DNA from: Rhodoferax sp. OV413
GTDB taxonomy: Bacteria; Pseudomonadota; Gammaproteobacteria; Burkholderiales; Burkholderiaceae_C
NCBI RefSeq assembly: GCF_900104385.1
Contig: NZ_FNJA01000006.1
Span: 186,001-250,000 of the forward strand
Reading direction: 5' to 3'
DNA length: 64,000 bases
The position numbers were made by a program, and so were the translations under genes. The notes below the pieces were generated by a model. That model was given only the letters and a program-made list of their open reading frames with translations, had not been told where the DNA came from and made no database searches. Of the stretch, positions 45,426-54,971 are shown in pieces (within the stretch, counting starts at the first letter, position 1; every line of letters starts with the position of its first letter).

Positions 45426-46300
45426 TGCACCTGGATGTAGCGACTGCCATGTCTTCCTCCACGTCGCTACCCCACAGGTCGGGCATCGGTCTGAAATCTG
45501 CCCACATCCGGCAGATTCTGGACACCGCGCCCGACCTGGGCTTCTTCGAAGTGCATGCCGAAAACTACCTGGTGGACGGCGGCCCTTTTCACCAGATGCT
45601 GACGCGCATCCGCGAACGCTACCCGTTGTCCATCCACGGCGTCGGCCTGTCCATCGGCGCCGAGGGCCCATTGGACACCGTGCACCTTGACGCGCTGGCC
45701 CGGCTGCTCGACCGCTACGCGCCCCAATCCTTTTCCGAGCACCTGGCCTGGTCCAGCCACGGCGGAGTGTTCCTCAACGACCTACTGCCCTTGCCCTATA
45801 CCGCCGCAACCTTGCAGCGCGTATGCGACCACATCGACCAGGTGCAGACCCGGCTGCAGCGCCGCATGCTGCTGGAGAACCCTGCCACCTATGTGCAGTT
45901 CAGCGCGTCCACGCTGAGCGAAACAACCTTCATCCGCGAGGTGCTGTGCCGCACCGGCTGCGGCCTGCTGCTGGATGTGAACAACGTATATGTCAGCAGC
46001 GTCAATCACCACTTTGACCCCTTGGCCTATCTGCGGGCGCTGCCGCTGGACCAGGTGGGCGAGATCCACCTGGCCGGCTTTGCCGAGCAGCAGGACGGCG
46101 CGGGCGACCGGCTGTTGATCGACAGCCATGGCGCCCCCGTGGCCCAGCCGGTGTGGGACTTGTATGCCGCCGCGCTGCGGCTGACCGGCCCGCTGCCTAC
46201 GCTGATCGAGCGCGACAACGAAGTCCCTGCGCTGCCGGTGCTGCTGGCCGAGGCGCAGGCCGCCGAGATGCATTTGCAAGCTTGCGAGGTGGCCGCATGA
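45425..46300 (+). CDS. bufB: DUF692 multinuclear iron oxidase (MNIO), BufB
   Basis: 291 residues from the ATG at 45425; a second ATG at 45449 is possible. TIM-barrel DUF692/MbnB fold with the metal-binding residues visible in order: His in 'SIHGVGLS', Glu/His in 'SEHLAWS', Glu in 'LLENPA', Asp/Asn/His in '[18 protein letters not shown]', His in 'EIHLAGF', Asp/His in 'DSHGAPV' and Glu in 'LIERDNEVP'. MNIO enzymes use two or three iron ions and oxygen to modify cysteines of peptide precursors, as in methanobactin synthesis. The substrate is almost certainly the preceding BufA product. Stop overlaps the next gene (ATGA). Confidence 0.93.
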   Translation: MHLDVATAMSSSTSLPHRSGIGLKSAHIRQILDTAPDLGFFEVHAENYLVDGGPFHQMLTRIRERYPLSIHGVGLSIGAEGPLDTVHLDALARLLDRYAPQSFSEHLAWSSHGGVFLNDLLPLPYTAATLQRVCDHIDQVQTRLQRRMLLENPATYVQFSASTLSETTFIREVLCRTGCGLLLDVNNVYVSSVNHHFDPLAYLRALPLDQVGEIHLAGFAEQQDGAGDRLLIDSHGAPVAQPVWDLYAAALRLTGPLPTLIERDNEVPALPVLLAEAQAAEMHLQACEVAA

Positions 46301-47046
46301 ACCAGGCTGCTTTTGCCCAGGCCTTGTTTCAGCCCGCGCTGCCGTGCCCGCCCGGTCTGCACACCTGGAACGGCTCCGACCCGGCGGCACGCTTCAACGT
46401 CTACCGCAACAACGTAGTGGTGTCTCTGCGCGATGCGCTGGGGGCCACTTTCCCGGTGGTGCAGGCCCTGGTGGGCACTGATTTCTTTCAGGCCATGGCG
46501 CAGTTGTTCATCCAGGCGCACCCGCCGCGTTCACCCGTGATGGCCGGGTATGGCAGCGCGCTGCCGGACTTCATCGCCGGCTTTGCACCCGCCGCCAGCC
46601 TACCTTACCTGGCCGACGTGGCGCGGCTGGAGCTGGCGCGCGTGCGGGCCTACCACGCAGCCGATGCCGAGCCGCTGCCGCCCCAGTCTTTGCAAGCGGC
46701 TCTGGCCGACCCACAGCAGTTGCCGCAGTTGCGCTTGCGCTTGCATCCCAGCCTGCAGCTGCTGGCGTCGCCGCATGCCATTTGCGACCTATGGGCCGCG
46801 CACCAGGGCTTGCTGCAGATGGCCGAGATTGATCCCTACCGGGCGCAGACCGCGCTGGTGGTCCGCAACGGCTGGGAGGTGGAGGTGCTGGAGATTCCTG
46901 CCGCCAGCGCCGCCTGCATCCAGGCGCTGCAGCAAGGCGACAGCCTGCTCGCCGCCGCCAGCGTCGACCCGGCGCTGGACTTACCCCACACCCTGGCCCT
47001 GCTGATACGCCAGCAGCTCATCACCCATATTTCTACCGAGGCCTAA
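46297..47046 (+). CDS. bufC: DUF2063 precursor-recognition partner, BufC
   Basis: 249 residues. The N-terminal DUF2063 part is marked by '[33 protein letters not shown]' and '[18 protein letters not shown]'; a winged C-terminal part follows. MbnC/BufC proteins bind the precursor leader and present it to the MNIO enzyme. The gene overlaps bufB by 4 bases and precedes the DoxX gene by 4 bases. Confidence 0.92.
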   Translation: MNQAAFAQALFQPALPCPPGLHTWNGSDPAARFNVYRNNVVVSLRDALGATFPVVQALVGTDFFQAMAQLFIQAHPPRSPVMAGYGSALPDFIAGFAPAASLPYLADVARLELARVRAYHAADAEPLPPQSLQAALADPQQLPQLRLRLHPSLQLLASPHAICDLWAAHQGLLQMAEIDPYRAQTALVVRNGWEVEVLEIPAASAACIQALQQGDSLLAAASVDPALDLPHTLALLIRQQLITHISTEA

Positions 47047-47050
47047 CACC

Positions 47051-47533
47051 ATGGCATACCTTTCATCGCTGTTGCGGCAGTGCATTGCGCTGTGCGAACG
47101 CATCCCCCATTCGCTAATCGCTTTTCTGGCCCGCTTCTCGGTGGCGGCGGTGTTCTGGAAATCCGGCCAGACCAAGATCCAGGGCCTGGCGATTGACATC
47201 ATCGGCGGCGACTTCCAGCTCGGCTGGCCGCGGCTGTCGGACTCGGCCATAGACCTGTTCCGAGATGAATACCGGCTGCCCTTGGTCCCGCCCGAAATCG
47301 CCGCGCCCATGGCCGCCTGTGCCGAGCATGTGTTACCGCTGCTGTTGCTGCTTGGCCTGGCCACACGCTTCTCGGCCCTGGCCTTGCTGGGCATGACCTT
47401 GACCATCCAGCTCTTCGTCTACCCCGACGCTTATCCCACCCACGGCACCTGGGCGGCGCTGCTGCTGTACCTGGTGGCGCAGGGGCCGGGCAAGTTGTCG
47501 CTGGACCACGCTATCGCCCGGCGCAACGGTTGA
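47051..47533 (+). CDS. bufD: DoxX-family membrane protein of the bufferin operon
   Basis: 160 residues with four hydrophobic segments ('LIAFLARFSVAAVFWKSGQTKI', 'VLPLLLLLGLATRFSALALLGMTLTIQLFVYPD'). DoxX proteins are quinone-linked inner-membrane proteins commonly found as the last gene of bufferin-type operons; the role may be electron supply or redox protection, but it is not established. A palindromic repeat follows 10 bases after the stop. Confidence 0.88.
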   Translation: MAYLSSLLRQCIALCERIPHSLIAFLARFSVAAVFWKSGQTKIQGLAIDIIGGDFQLGWPRLSDSAIDLFRDEYRLPLVPPEIAAPMAACAEHVLPLLLLLGLATRFSALALLGMTLTIQLFVYPDAYPTHGTWAALLLYLVAQGPGKLSLDHAIARRNG

Positions 47534-47539
47534 CTCGGG

Positions 47540-47604
47540 TTGCTATGGTTTAAATAGCTGCTGGCGCAGGTAAATTCTGCGCTGGCAGCTTATTTTGTTT
47601 TAAA
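47540..47604. repeat. Dispersed palindromic element after the bufferin operon
   Basis: Arms agctgctggcgcag and ctgcgctggcagct (47556-47590) with flanks ttgctatggtttaaat / tattttgttttaaatt. A 13-14 bp hairpin, likely able to end or slow transcription of bufD. The rest of the gap to 47757 shows no further feature. Confidence 0.85.
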
Positions 47605-47757
47605 TTTCTGCGGCGCAGATGGTTTGCGGCAACATGTAATAAATGCGGTTCCACCATGGCCAACCGCACGCAGCGGAGGTGTTCTCGGCAAGAATGGATG
47701 CGCTTTACTTTTCGTAACACGCACGCGTTCCACCTGTTCCATTTGTTTGGAGAACCT

Positions 47758-49785
47758 ATGCTTGCAATGTTTACCTCGCTTCGCGGCAAGATCGTCGCCA
47801 TCACCGCCGCCGTGCTGCTGGTGGGGCTGGTCGGCCTGTCCATCAACAACGTCTGGACCGCGCGCCAGTACGCGCTGGAGGCGCTGGATAGCCAGACCCG
47901 ATCACTCGCTAGTTCGCATGCTGAGGGTGTGGCCGAATGGGTCGCGCAAAACCACAGGGTGGTGGCGTCCCTGGCAGCCGCAGTGGCCGAGGAGGACCCG
48001 CTGAAAGCCCTGGTGCAGGCCAAGGTGGCGGGCGGTGTGGACTCTGCCTACATCGGCTATGCCGACAAGAAGGCCATCTTCTCAGAGGTGCGCACCCGCG
48101 CCCCGGACTACGACCCCACGGCGCGACCCTGGTACAAAAAAGCCGCTGCGGCCGACGGCCCGGTGGTCACCGACCCCTATATCGGCGCGGCGACCAAGAA
48201 GTTGTTGATCACCTTCGCCGCAGCCACAAAGGAGGGCGGCCAGGTCAAGGCCGTGACCGCCACCGACGTGCTGATGGACACCGTGTCGCGCAACGTGGCC
48301 TCCATCCGTCCCACGCCTGGCAGCTATGGCTTTATCGTGTCCAAGGCCGGCAAAATCGTGGTGCACGAAGATGCCAATTTGCTGCTCAAGCCCGTGGCTG
48401 ATATTGCGCCGGATCTGGGCCAAGGCAGCTTTGCCGACTTGAAAGGACTGACCGAGATCAAGATCAATGGCGAGTCCCGCCTGGTCTATGGAGCACCCAT
48501 CACCGGCACCGACTGGTCGCTGGTGGTGGCCCTGCAACGCGACGAGGCCACGGCCGGCATCCGCGCCATGGTCTGGTCCTCGGTGATCGGTGCCCTGGTG
48601 GTGGCGGTGGCCGTGCTGTCCATCATCGCGGCGGTACTCAGCAAAACCCTGCGCCGCCTGACCGTCCTGCGCGATGCCATGCAGGAAGTGGGCTCGGGCG
48701 ATGGCGACCTGACCCTGCGCGTGGCCACCAGTGGCAACGACGAGCTGGCCACCATTGCCTCCAGCTTCAACCAGTTCGTGGAGAAGATCCACAGCGTGAT
48801 GCTGCAGGTGCGCACCAGCGCCGACGGGGTGGCCATCGCCAGCGTGGAAATTTCGCAAGGCAATAACGATCTGAGTTCGCGCACCGAAAGCCAGGCCAGC
48901 GCGCTGGAGCAGACCTCGGCGTCGATGGAGCAGCTGGGTGCCACCGTCAAGCAGAACGCCGACAGCGCGCGCCAGGCGAACCAGCTGGCCCAGAGCGCAT
49001 CCAGCGTGGCGATACGCGGCGGCGAGGTGGTGGGCCAGGTGGTCGAGACCATGAAGGGCATCAACGACTCGTCGAAGAAGATATCCGACATCATCAGCGT
49101 GATCGATGGCATTGCGTTCCAGACGAATATCCTGGCGCTGAACGCGGCGGTCGAAGCTGCGCGGGCCGGCGAGCAAGGCCGCGGCTTCGCCGTGGTGGCC
49201 TCCGAGGTGCGTAGCCTGGCCGGCCGATCCGCCGAGGCAGCAAAGGAAATCAAGGCGCTGATCAACGCCAGTGTGGAACGCGTGGAGCAAGGCACCAGCC
49301 TGGTCGACCAGGCGGGCAGCACGATGACCGAGGTCGTGGGTTCGATCCAGCGCGTGACCCAGATCATGGGCGAGATCAGCGTGGCCAGCTCCGAGCAGAG
49401 CGCCGGCGTGTCCCAGGTCGGCGAGGCCGTGACCCACATGGACCAGGCGACGCAGCAGAACGCCGCGCTGGTGGAGGAAATGGCGGCCGCGGCCAGCAGC
49501 CTGAAGACCCAGGCCGGCGACCTGGTGAAGGTGGTTGGCGCCTTCAAGCTCGGCGCGCATACGGCCCAGCAGCCGCACGCCGCACCTGCACGCACCGTGG
49601 CGCCTAGGCACACGCCTGCGGTGGCTGCGCCCGCCCGGCCGGTTGCCCGTAGCGCGACGGCTGCACCAGCCCCGGCAGCCCGCAAGCCGCTGCCGGCCAA
49701 GCCCATCAAGCTCGCGGCACCCAAGTCCAGCGCCCCGGCGCCTAAGCCGGCCGCGGGGGCTGAGTCGGATTGGGAAAGCTTCTAA
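47758..49785 (+). CDS. Methyl-accepting chemotaxis protein with dCache domain and pentapeptide tail
   Basis: 675 residues from the ATG at 47758 (ribosome site ggag). Transmembrane helix about 10-30, a periplasmic double-Cache ligand domain about 40-270 ('[29 protein letters not shown]'), second helix about 280-300, HAMP, and the conserved signalling hairpin '[37 protein letters not shown]'. The C-terminus is a long Ala/Pro linker ending in DWESF, the type of pentapeptide that tethers CheR and CheB. dCache receptors often sense amino acids or organic acids. This one should work in the polar chemoreceptor array. Confidence 0.94.
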   Translation: MLAMFTSLRGKIVAITAAVLLVGLVGLSINNVWTARQYALEALDSQTRSLASSHAEGVAEWVAQNHRVVASLAAAVAEEDPLKALVQAKVAGGVDSAYIGYADKKAIFSEVRTRAPDYDPTARPWYKKAAAADGPVVTDPYIGAATKKLLITFAAATKEGGQVKAVTATDVLMDTVSRNVASIRPTPGSYGFIVSKAGKIVVHEDANLLLKPVADIAPDLGQGSFADLKGLTEIKINGESRLVYGAPITGTDWSLVVALQRDEATAGIRAMVWSSVIGALVVAVAVLSIIAAVLSKTLRRLTVLRDAMQEVGSGDGDLTLRVATSGNDELATIASSFNQFVEKIHSVMLQVRTSADGVAIASVEISQGNNDLSSRTESQASALEQTSASMEQLGATVKQNADSARQANQLAQSASSVAIRGGEVVGQVVETMKGINDSSKKISDIISVIDGIAFQTNILALNAAVEAARAGEQGRGFAVVASEVRSLAGRSAEAAKEIKALINASVERVEQGTSLVDQAGSTMTEVVGSIQRVTQIMGEISVASSEQSAGVSQVGEAVTHMDQATQQNAALVEEMAAAASSLKTQAGDLVKVVGAFKLGAHTAQQPHAAPARTVAPRHTPAVAAPARPVARSATAAPAPAARKPLPAKPIKLAAPKSSAPAPKPAAGAESDWESF

Positions 49786-49789
49786 GCGG

Positions 49790-49855
49790 AAAATTACCTA
49801 AATCGGCTGCTGGCGCATATTCCACCTGCGCCAGCAGCTATGTAATATGTAGCGG
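49790..49855. repeat. Dispersed palindromic element
   Basis: 'cggctgctggcgcatattcc' then 'acctgcgccagcagctatgt' and 'aatatgtagcgg'. Strong hairpin between convergent genes. Confidence 0.85.
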
Positions 49856-49864
49856 TTGCCCGCT

Positions 49865-50578
49865 CTAAGGCTTACGCGCCACCAGGTTCACCATGGTTTC
49901 GTTGCGCTGCGTGGGCACAGGCCGGCCCAGCCATTCGAAGAAGCCCAGGTCGGGCCGGCTCCACCACAGGTAGGGCAGAGAGACATGGCTGCTGTCGAAG
50001 GCAAAGCCGGCGGCGCGCAGCTGGGCCTGGTATTCGTCGGCGGTGCGCTGCACGTCCATCGGATGGCGGAACAGCAGCTTGATCGGCAGCGAGTGGATGT
50101 AGTAGCGGGTGGACTCGGCAAACAGCAGGTAGCCGCCGGGTTTCAGTACGCGGAATAACTCGGCCAGCGCCGCCTCTTGTTCGACGATGTGGTGGAAGGT
50201 CTGGTGGCAGAACACCATGTCCACCGAGGCGTCGGGTAGCGCGATGGCCGCCGCGTGGCATTCCAGCAGCTGGACCGCGCTGGCGCAGTCGGCAACCGCC
50301 TGGGCGGTGCGCTGCTGCAGCTCGGGGGCGGCGTCCAGACCGATGATCTGCCGCGGGCCAAAGCGCCGCGCCAGCTCGGCAAACGAATGGCCGAAGCCGC
50401 AACCCACATCGACGATGGTCTCAAACGGCCCGGCGCCGGCCGGCAGCAAGCTCTGCAGATCGTCGAGCGCCCGGCACAGCACATGGGTCTTCCAGGTCGG
50501 GGTGTTGAGGAACCAGTTGCCGAAGCGGGTTTCTTCGATGTAGGCCGGAGCGGGGAAGGGCAGGGGAGATGCGTGCAT
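49865..50578 (-). CDS. SAM-dependent methyltransferase
   Basis: 237 residues. Class I methyltransferase (Methyltransf_11): SAM motif 'IVDVGCGFGHSFAELARRFG', acidic 'GLDAAPEL', 'MVFCHQTFHHI' (motif II) and 'RVLKPGGYLLF' (motif III). Substrate unknown; pattern is that of small-molecule or lipid methyltransferases. The preceding chemoreceptor gene on the same strand is 37 bases away, but there is no reason to link it to chemotaxis. Confidence 0.85.
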   Translation of the reverse strand: MHASPLPFPAPAYIEETRFGNWFLNTPTWKTHVLCRALDDLQSLLPAGAGPFETIVDVGCGFGHSFAELARRFGPRQIIGLDAAPELQQRTAQAVADCASAVQLLECHAAAIALPDASVDMVFCHQTFHHIVEQEAALAELFRVLKPGGYLLFAESTRYYIHSLPIKLLFRHPMDVQRTADEYQAQLRAAGFAFDSSHVSLPYLWWSRPDLGFFEWLGRPVPTQRNETMVNLVARKP

Positions 50579-50615
50579 GCAGGAATTCTAGGGGCCGGGC
50601 CGTGGCCCCCGGGAC

Positions 50616-52187
50616 TCAGCGCAGCAAGCGGGTGGCAGGCACGCCGCCCGTCAGGCGGAACACCGAGACCGCCTGCACCAATTGCTCGGCCTGGTTCTGC
50701 AGGCTGCCGGCCGCGGCGGCCGATTCTTCGACCAGCGCGGCGTTCTGCTGGGTGGCCTGGTCCATTTGGGTGACGGCCTCGCCGACCTGGGCGACACCCT
50801 GGCTTTGCTCGGTGCTGGCGGCGCTGATCTCGCCCATGATGTCGGTGACGCGGCGGATCGAGTTGACCACTTCGGTCATCGTGGTGCCGGCCTGGTCGAC
50901 CAGGCTGCTGCCTTGGTCGACTTGGCTCACGCTGTTGTCGATCAGGGTCTTGATCTCTTTGGCGGCAGCGGCGCTGCGCTGCGCCAGGCTGCGCACTTCG
51001 CTGGCCACCACCGCAAAACCGCGGCCTTGCTCGCCGGCCCGCGCGGCTTCGACCGCGGCGTTCAAGGCCAGGATATTCGTCTGGAAGGCGATGCCGTCGA
51101 TCACGCTGATGATGTCGGCGATTTTCTTGCTGCTGTCGTTGATGCCCTTCATGGTCTCGACCACGCGGCTGACCACGTCGCCGCCCTGCAAGGCCACGGT
51201 GGACGCGCTCATTGCCAGCTGGTTGGCTTGGCGCGCGTTGTCGGCGTTCTGCCGCACGGTGGAGCTGAGTTGTTCCATCGAGGCAGCGGTCTGCTGCAGC
51301 GCGCTGGCCTGGCTTTCGGTACGCGCGCTCAGGTCGTTATTGCCCTGCGAGATCTGGGCGCTGGCCGAGGCCACGCCTTCGGCATTGCCGCGCACGCCCG
51401 AGACCACGCGCGACAGGTTGTTCTGCATGTCCTTCAGCGCATGCAGCAGCTCGGCGGCTTCGTCCTTGCCTTCGATGTGTACGTTCTCGGTCAGGTCACC
51501 GTCGGCAATCAGGCGCGCGCTGGTCGATGCCTGCTGGATCGGGTTGACGATGGAGCGCGACAGGACGAAGGCAAAGTAGGCACCCAGCAACATCGAGGCC
51601 ACGCCGCCGATGATGAGGATGGTCTGGCCCTGGGCGGCGTTCTGCTCGGCCTTCAACATGGCGGCGTCGTACAGGCCTTGCTGGCGGGCTTCCAGTTTGG
51701 AGATGGCGTTGATGTAGTTCAGGGCCAGGGGCTGCAGGTCTTTTTCCAGGGCTTCCATCACGCCTTCGCCGTCCAGCTTGCGCTTGAGCAGCTGGGCGCG
51801 CGGCGTGCGGTAGGCCTCGCGGGCCGCGTCGATGTCGGCGATCAGCCGCTTGCCTTCGTCGGACTGCACCAGCTCCAGCAGCCGCTTGCGCGAGGCCAGG
51901 GTGACTTCCGAGGTCTTGTCCATCTCGGCCTGCCAGCCGGGGATGCGGCTGGTGTCGGCATCTTGCATGCTGGCGCGGGTGCGCACCCAGTTCAGGTCGA
52001 TGGTCTGGCGCCATTGCACGGCCAGCTTGAGCTTCTCGTTCTCAGTGGTGCCCAGGGTGCGGGTGGTTTGCGCCAGCTCTTGCAGGCGCCAGACGCCCAC
52101 GCCGGCGCTGGTGGCCAGGATGAGCAGAATCACCCCAAAAGCAAGCATCAGGCGCTGGCCAATGCGGAGGTTGCGGATCGCGTTCAT
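50616..52187 (-). CDS. Methyl-accepting chemotaxis protein with four-helix-bundle sensor
   Basis: 523 residues. Transmembrane helix about 10-32 ('[21 protein letters not shown]'), a helical periplasmic 4HB_MCP domain about 33-185, second helix about 188-210, HAMP about 212-265 and the signalling domain with '[37 protein letters not shown]'. It lacks the C-terminal CheR-binding pentapeptide seen in the other receptor here (it ends [11 protein letters not shown]), so its methylation would depend on neighbouring receptors. Confidence 0.94.
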   Translation of the reverse strand: MNAIRNLRIGQRLMLAFGVILLILATSAGVGVWRLQELAQTTRTLGTTENEKLKLAVQWRQTIDLNWVRTRASMQDADTSRIPGWQAEMDKTSEVTLASRKRLLELVQSDEGKRLIADIDAAREAYRTPRAQLLKRKLDGEGVMEALEKDLQPLALNYINAISKLEARQQGLYDAAMLKAEQNAAQGQTILIIGGVASMLLGAYFAFVLSRSIVNPIQQASTSARLIADGDLTENVHIEGKDEAAELLHALKDMQNNLSRVVSGVRGNAEGVASASAQISQGNNDLSARTESQASALQQTAASMEQLSSTVRQNADNARQANQLAMSASTVALQGGDVVSRVVETMKGINDSSKKIADIISVIDGIAFQTNILALNAAVEAARAGEQGRGFAVVASEVRSLAQRSAAAAKEIKTLIDNSVSQVDQGSSLVDQAGTTMTEVVNSIRRVTDIMGEISAASTEQSQGVAQVGEAVTQMDQATQQNAALVEESAAAAGSLQNQAEQLVQAVSVFRLTGGVPATRLLR

Positions 52188-52355
52188 TTAGGGGTCTTTC
52201 GGGTCGGTTCATGGCAGGTCGCCCCGCTCCCGTGCGAAAAACGCGAGACGCATAGGCGACAGTGGTGCCAGATGGTAACCGAATGTTTCCGAAATGAGCC
52301 TCTGGGCCTCGCTCCCCACGCCGAGGCCTGGCCGCACCTGCCGCGGCCGCGGGTA

Positions 52356-53375
52356 TCAGCCCGCCGTAGCCGCCACCAGGGCCTGCAATTTGGCCTTGGC
52401 TGCTCCGGATTCGATAGCTTTGCGTGCAATCTCCAGGCCGGCTGGCAGCGAATCGGCCACATTGGCGGCGTACAGGCTGGCGCCGGCGTTGAGGATCACG
52501 ATGTCGCGCGCCGCGCCGTGGTCGTTGTCCAGCACGCCCATCAGCATGGCGCGCGACTGCTCGGGGGTGTCGACCCGCAGCGCGCGGTGGCTGGCCATGG
52601 TCATGCCGAAGTCTTCGGGGTGGATTTCGTATTCGCGGATCTCGCCGTTCTTCAGCTCGCCGACCAGGGTGGCGGCGCCCAGGCTGACTTCGTCCATGCC
52701 GTCTTTGCCGTAGACCACCAGCGCATGCTCGGCGCCCAGGCGCTGCAGTGCGCGGATCTGGATGCCCACCAGGTCCTGGTGGAACACGCCCATCAGGATG
52801 TTCGGCGCGTCGGCCGGATTGGTCAGCGGGCCGAGGATGTTGAACAGGGTGCGCACGCCCAGCTCCTTGCGCACCGGCGCCACGTTCTTCATCGCCGGGT
52901 GGTGGTTCGGGGCAAACATGAAGCCGATGCCGACCTCGGCGATGCACTGGGCGATGCGCTCGGGCGGCAGGTTGATGTTCACGCCCAGCTGCTCCAGCAC
53001 ATCGGCGCTGCCGCTGGTGCTGCTGACGCTGCGCCCACCGTGTTTGCTGACCTTGGCGCCGCCGGCTGCGGCCACGAACATGCTGCACGTAGAGATGTTG
53101 AAGGTGTGCGAGCCGTCGCCGCCGGTGCCGACGATGTCGACCAAGTGGGTGGGGTCGGCCACATGGACCTTGGTGGAGAACTCGCGCATCACCTGGGCGG
53201 CGGCGGTGATCTCGCCTATGGTTTCCTTCTTCACGCGCAGGCCGGTGATCAGCGCCGCCATCATCACCGGTGACATCTCGCCGTTCATGATCAGGCGCAT
53301 CAGGTGCAGCATCTCGTCGTGGAAGATTTCGCGGTGTTCGATGGTGCGCTGCAGGGCTTCTTGGGGGGTGATCAT
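52356..53375 (-). CDS. trpD: Anthranilate phosphoribosyltransferase
   Basis: 339 residues from the ATG at 53375. Signatures: '[17 protein letters not shown]' (PRPP loop), '[21 protein letters not shown]', '[20 protein letters not shown]'. It transfers the phosphoribosyl group of PRPP to anthranilate. It is the last visible gene of the trpE-CM-trpG-lysE-trpD group, 14 bases after lysE. The typical trpC gene does not follow; the strand ends in a 168-base gap before a chemoreceptor gene. Confidence 0.97.
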   Translation of the reverse strand: MITPQEALQRTIEHREIFHDEMLHLMRLIMNGEMSPVMMAALITGLRVKKETIGEITAAAQVMREFSTKVHVADPTHLVDIVGTGGDGSHTFNISTCSMFVAAAGGAKVSKHGGRSVSSTSGSADVLEQLGVNINLPPERIAQCIAEVGIGFMFAPNHHPAMKNVAPVRKELGVRTLFNILGPLTNPADAPNILMGVFHQDLVGIQIRALQRLGAEHALVVYGKDGMDEVSLGAATLVGELKNGEIREYEIHPEDFGMTMASHRALRVDTPEQSRAMLMGVLDNDHGAARDIVILNAGASLYAANVADSLPAGLEIARKAIESGAAKAKLQALVAATAG

Positions 53376-53389
53376 GGAGAGGCTCCGGT

Positions 53390-54067
53390 TCAATTGCTAG
53401 GGGTGCTGGACAGCGCCAGCTTCAGGCCAAAGCCGACAAACAGTGCGCCGGCGCCGAGTTCCAGCCAGTGCATGCCGCGCCGCACCGCGCCCATGCGGCG
53501 AGCCGCCCAGGCGGCCAGCAAGGCATAGCCGAGGTTGATCGGCACGGCGTTCAGGTTGAACAGCAGGCCGAGCAGCACGAAGGACAGCGTGGGGTGCGTG
53601 CTGCCCGGGGTGATGAACTGCGGCAGAAAGGCCAGAAAGAACAGCGCCACCTTGGGGTTCAGCGCATTGGTCCAGAAGCCTTGCAGAAATACCTTCTTCA
53701 AGCTTTTTGTGCTGCTGGCGCTGGTGGAATCTGCGGAGGCAGCTATCGAATCAGTAGCGTCCACGGGTTTCGGCGCACGCAGCATTTGCACGCCAACCCA
53801 CACCAAGTAGGCCGCGCCGACCCACTTCAACACCGTGAAGGCGGTGGCAGATGCCGTGATCAGCGCGCTGATGCCGACCGCGGCCGCGAATATGTGGACG
53901 AAGCAGCCGGCGGTGATGCCCAGCGCCGCCACCACACCGGCCCGCCAACCGCCGCGCAGGCCGTTGCTGAGGATGTAGAACACGTCCGGGCCGGGCGTCA
54001 GGTTCAGCAGCCAGCCGGCCGCGATGAACAGCGGCAGGTGGACGATGCCCAGCGCGTCCAGGCTCAT
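53390..54067 (-). CDS. LysE/RhtB family exporter inside the trp operon
   Basis: 225 residues with five or six hydrophobic helices and the LysE/RhtB start '[37 protein letters not shown]'. These are inner-membrane amino-acid exporters. The start overlaps the trpG stop as ATGA, so it is made with the Trp enzymes, suggesting export of tryptophan or a pathway intermediate. Residues about 102-122 ('[20 protein letters not shown]'), in the cytoplasmic loop, come from a palindromic repeat. Confidence 0.92.
   Translation of the reverse strand: MSLDALGIVHLPLFIAAGWLLNLTPGPDVFYILSNGLRGGWRAGVVAALGITAGCFVHIFAAAVGISALITASATAFTVLKWVGAAYLVWVGVQMLRAPKPVDATDSIAASADSTSASSTKSLKKVFLQGFWTNALNPKVALFFLAFLPQFITPGSTHPTLSFVLLGLLFNLNAVPINLGYALLAAWAARRMGAVRRGMHWLELGAGALFVGFGLKLALSSTPSN
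53703..53760. repeat. Dispersed palindromic element inside the lysE-type gene
   Basis: 'gctgctggcgctggtggaat' then 'ctgcggaggcagctatcgaa' and 'tcagtagcg' match the intergenic consensus over the whole length. Translated in frame on the minus strand. Confidence 0.8.
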
Positions 54068-54639
54068 CGTGCCCCCTGGTCCAGGAAGTTCTTCAGCATC
54101 GCATGGCCGTGCTCGGTGAGGATGGACTCGGGGTGGAACTGCACGCCCTCGATCGCCAGACTCTTGTGGCGCACGCCCATGATCTCGCCGTCTTCGGTCC
54201 AGGCTGTGATTTCCAAGTCGGCTGGGCAACTGCTGCGCTCAATCGACAGCGAGTGGTAGCGGTTCACGGTGAACTGCTCCGGCAGGCCGGCGAACACGCC
54301 TTGCTGGGTAGTGGTGATGATGCTGGTCTTGCCGTGCATCAGCTGCTGCGCCCGGATGATGGTTCCGCCAAAGGCCGCGCCGATCGCCTGGTGGCCCAGG
54401 CAGACGCCGAGTATCGGCAGCTTGTCGGCGAAATGCTGGATCGCCGCCACCGAGATGCCTGCCTCTTTCGGCGAACACGGGCCGGGGGAGATCACCAGCC
54501 GGTCGGGGTTGCGGGCGGTGATTTGCTCCAGCGTGATTTCGTCGTTGCGCACTACCTCTACATCCGCGCCCAGTTCACCGAAGTACTGGACGATGTTGTA
54601 GGTAAAGCTGTCGTAGTTGTCGATCATCAGCAGTTTCAT
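54064..54639 (-). CDS. trpG: Anthranilate synthase glutamine amidotransferase subunit
   Basis: 191 residues. Class I amidotransferase triad: Cys in '[13 protein letters not shown]', His and Glu in '[14 protein letters not shown]'. N-terminus '[14 protein letters not shown]'-type (here [23 protein letters not shown]). It supplies ammonia to TrpE; it may also serve PabB in folate synthesis. Overlaps chorismate mutase (start) and lysE (end) by 4 bases each. Confidence 0.97.
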   Translation of the reverse strand: MKLLMIDNYDSFTYNIVQYFGELGADVEVVRNDEITLEQITARNPDRLVISPGPCSPKEAGISVAAIQHFADKLPILGVCLGHQAIGAAFGGTIIRAQQLMHGKTSIITTTQQGVFAGLPEQFTVNRYHSLSIERSSCPADLEITAWTEDGEIMGVRHKSLAIEGVQFHPESILTEHGHAMLKNFLDQGAR

Positions 54640-54971
54640 GCGGATACTCCTGCTTGGTTTTGTGCTGCGTGGATTTTGTCAAACGTGCGTTGCTCATAGA
54701 CGATGGATGCATCGATCATGGCGCGGTAGGTGGCTTCCAGAATCTCTGGAGGCGCACCCAGGCGGGCGGCCTGGGCTTTGACGCGAGCCACGATGAACTC
54801 GACCCGCTCCAGGTCGACGATCTGGTCGGCGCGCTGCTTGATGCGCGCGGCCTGGGTCATGTAGTCGCTGCGCTCGGCCACCAGGGCGACGATGCACTCG
54901 TCCAGCGCGTCGATGTGCTGGCGCACCTCGGCCATGGTGGTGCAGTGCTGGGCTTTGGGGATGGTGCTCAT
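54636..54971 (-). CDS. AroQ-type chorismate mutase in the trp operon
   Basis: 111 residues, all helical: '[34 protein letters not shown]' and '[35 protein letters not shown]' are the AroQ/PchB layout with the conserved arginines and lysine of the active site. Either chorismate mutase (to prephenate) or isochorismate pyruvate lyase; the former is more likely. It overlaps trpE and trpG by 4 bases at each end, so all three chorismate-using proteins are made together, an odd mix of competing activities. Confidence 0.88.
   Translation of the reverse strand: MSTIPKAQHCTTMAEVRQHIDALDECIVALVAERSDYMTQAARIKQRADQIVDLERVEFIVARVKAQAARLGAPPEILEATYRAMIDASIVYEQRTFDKIHAAQNQAGVSA

Noticed and set aside
44981-46300. 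Long open frame running through the bufA region into bufB
   Set aside because: The extra N-terminal part has no conservation and covers bufA in another frame; bufB begins at or just after the bufA stop with normal family length.
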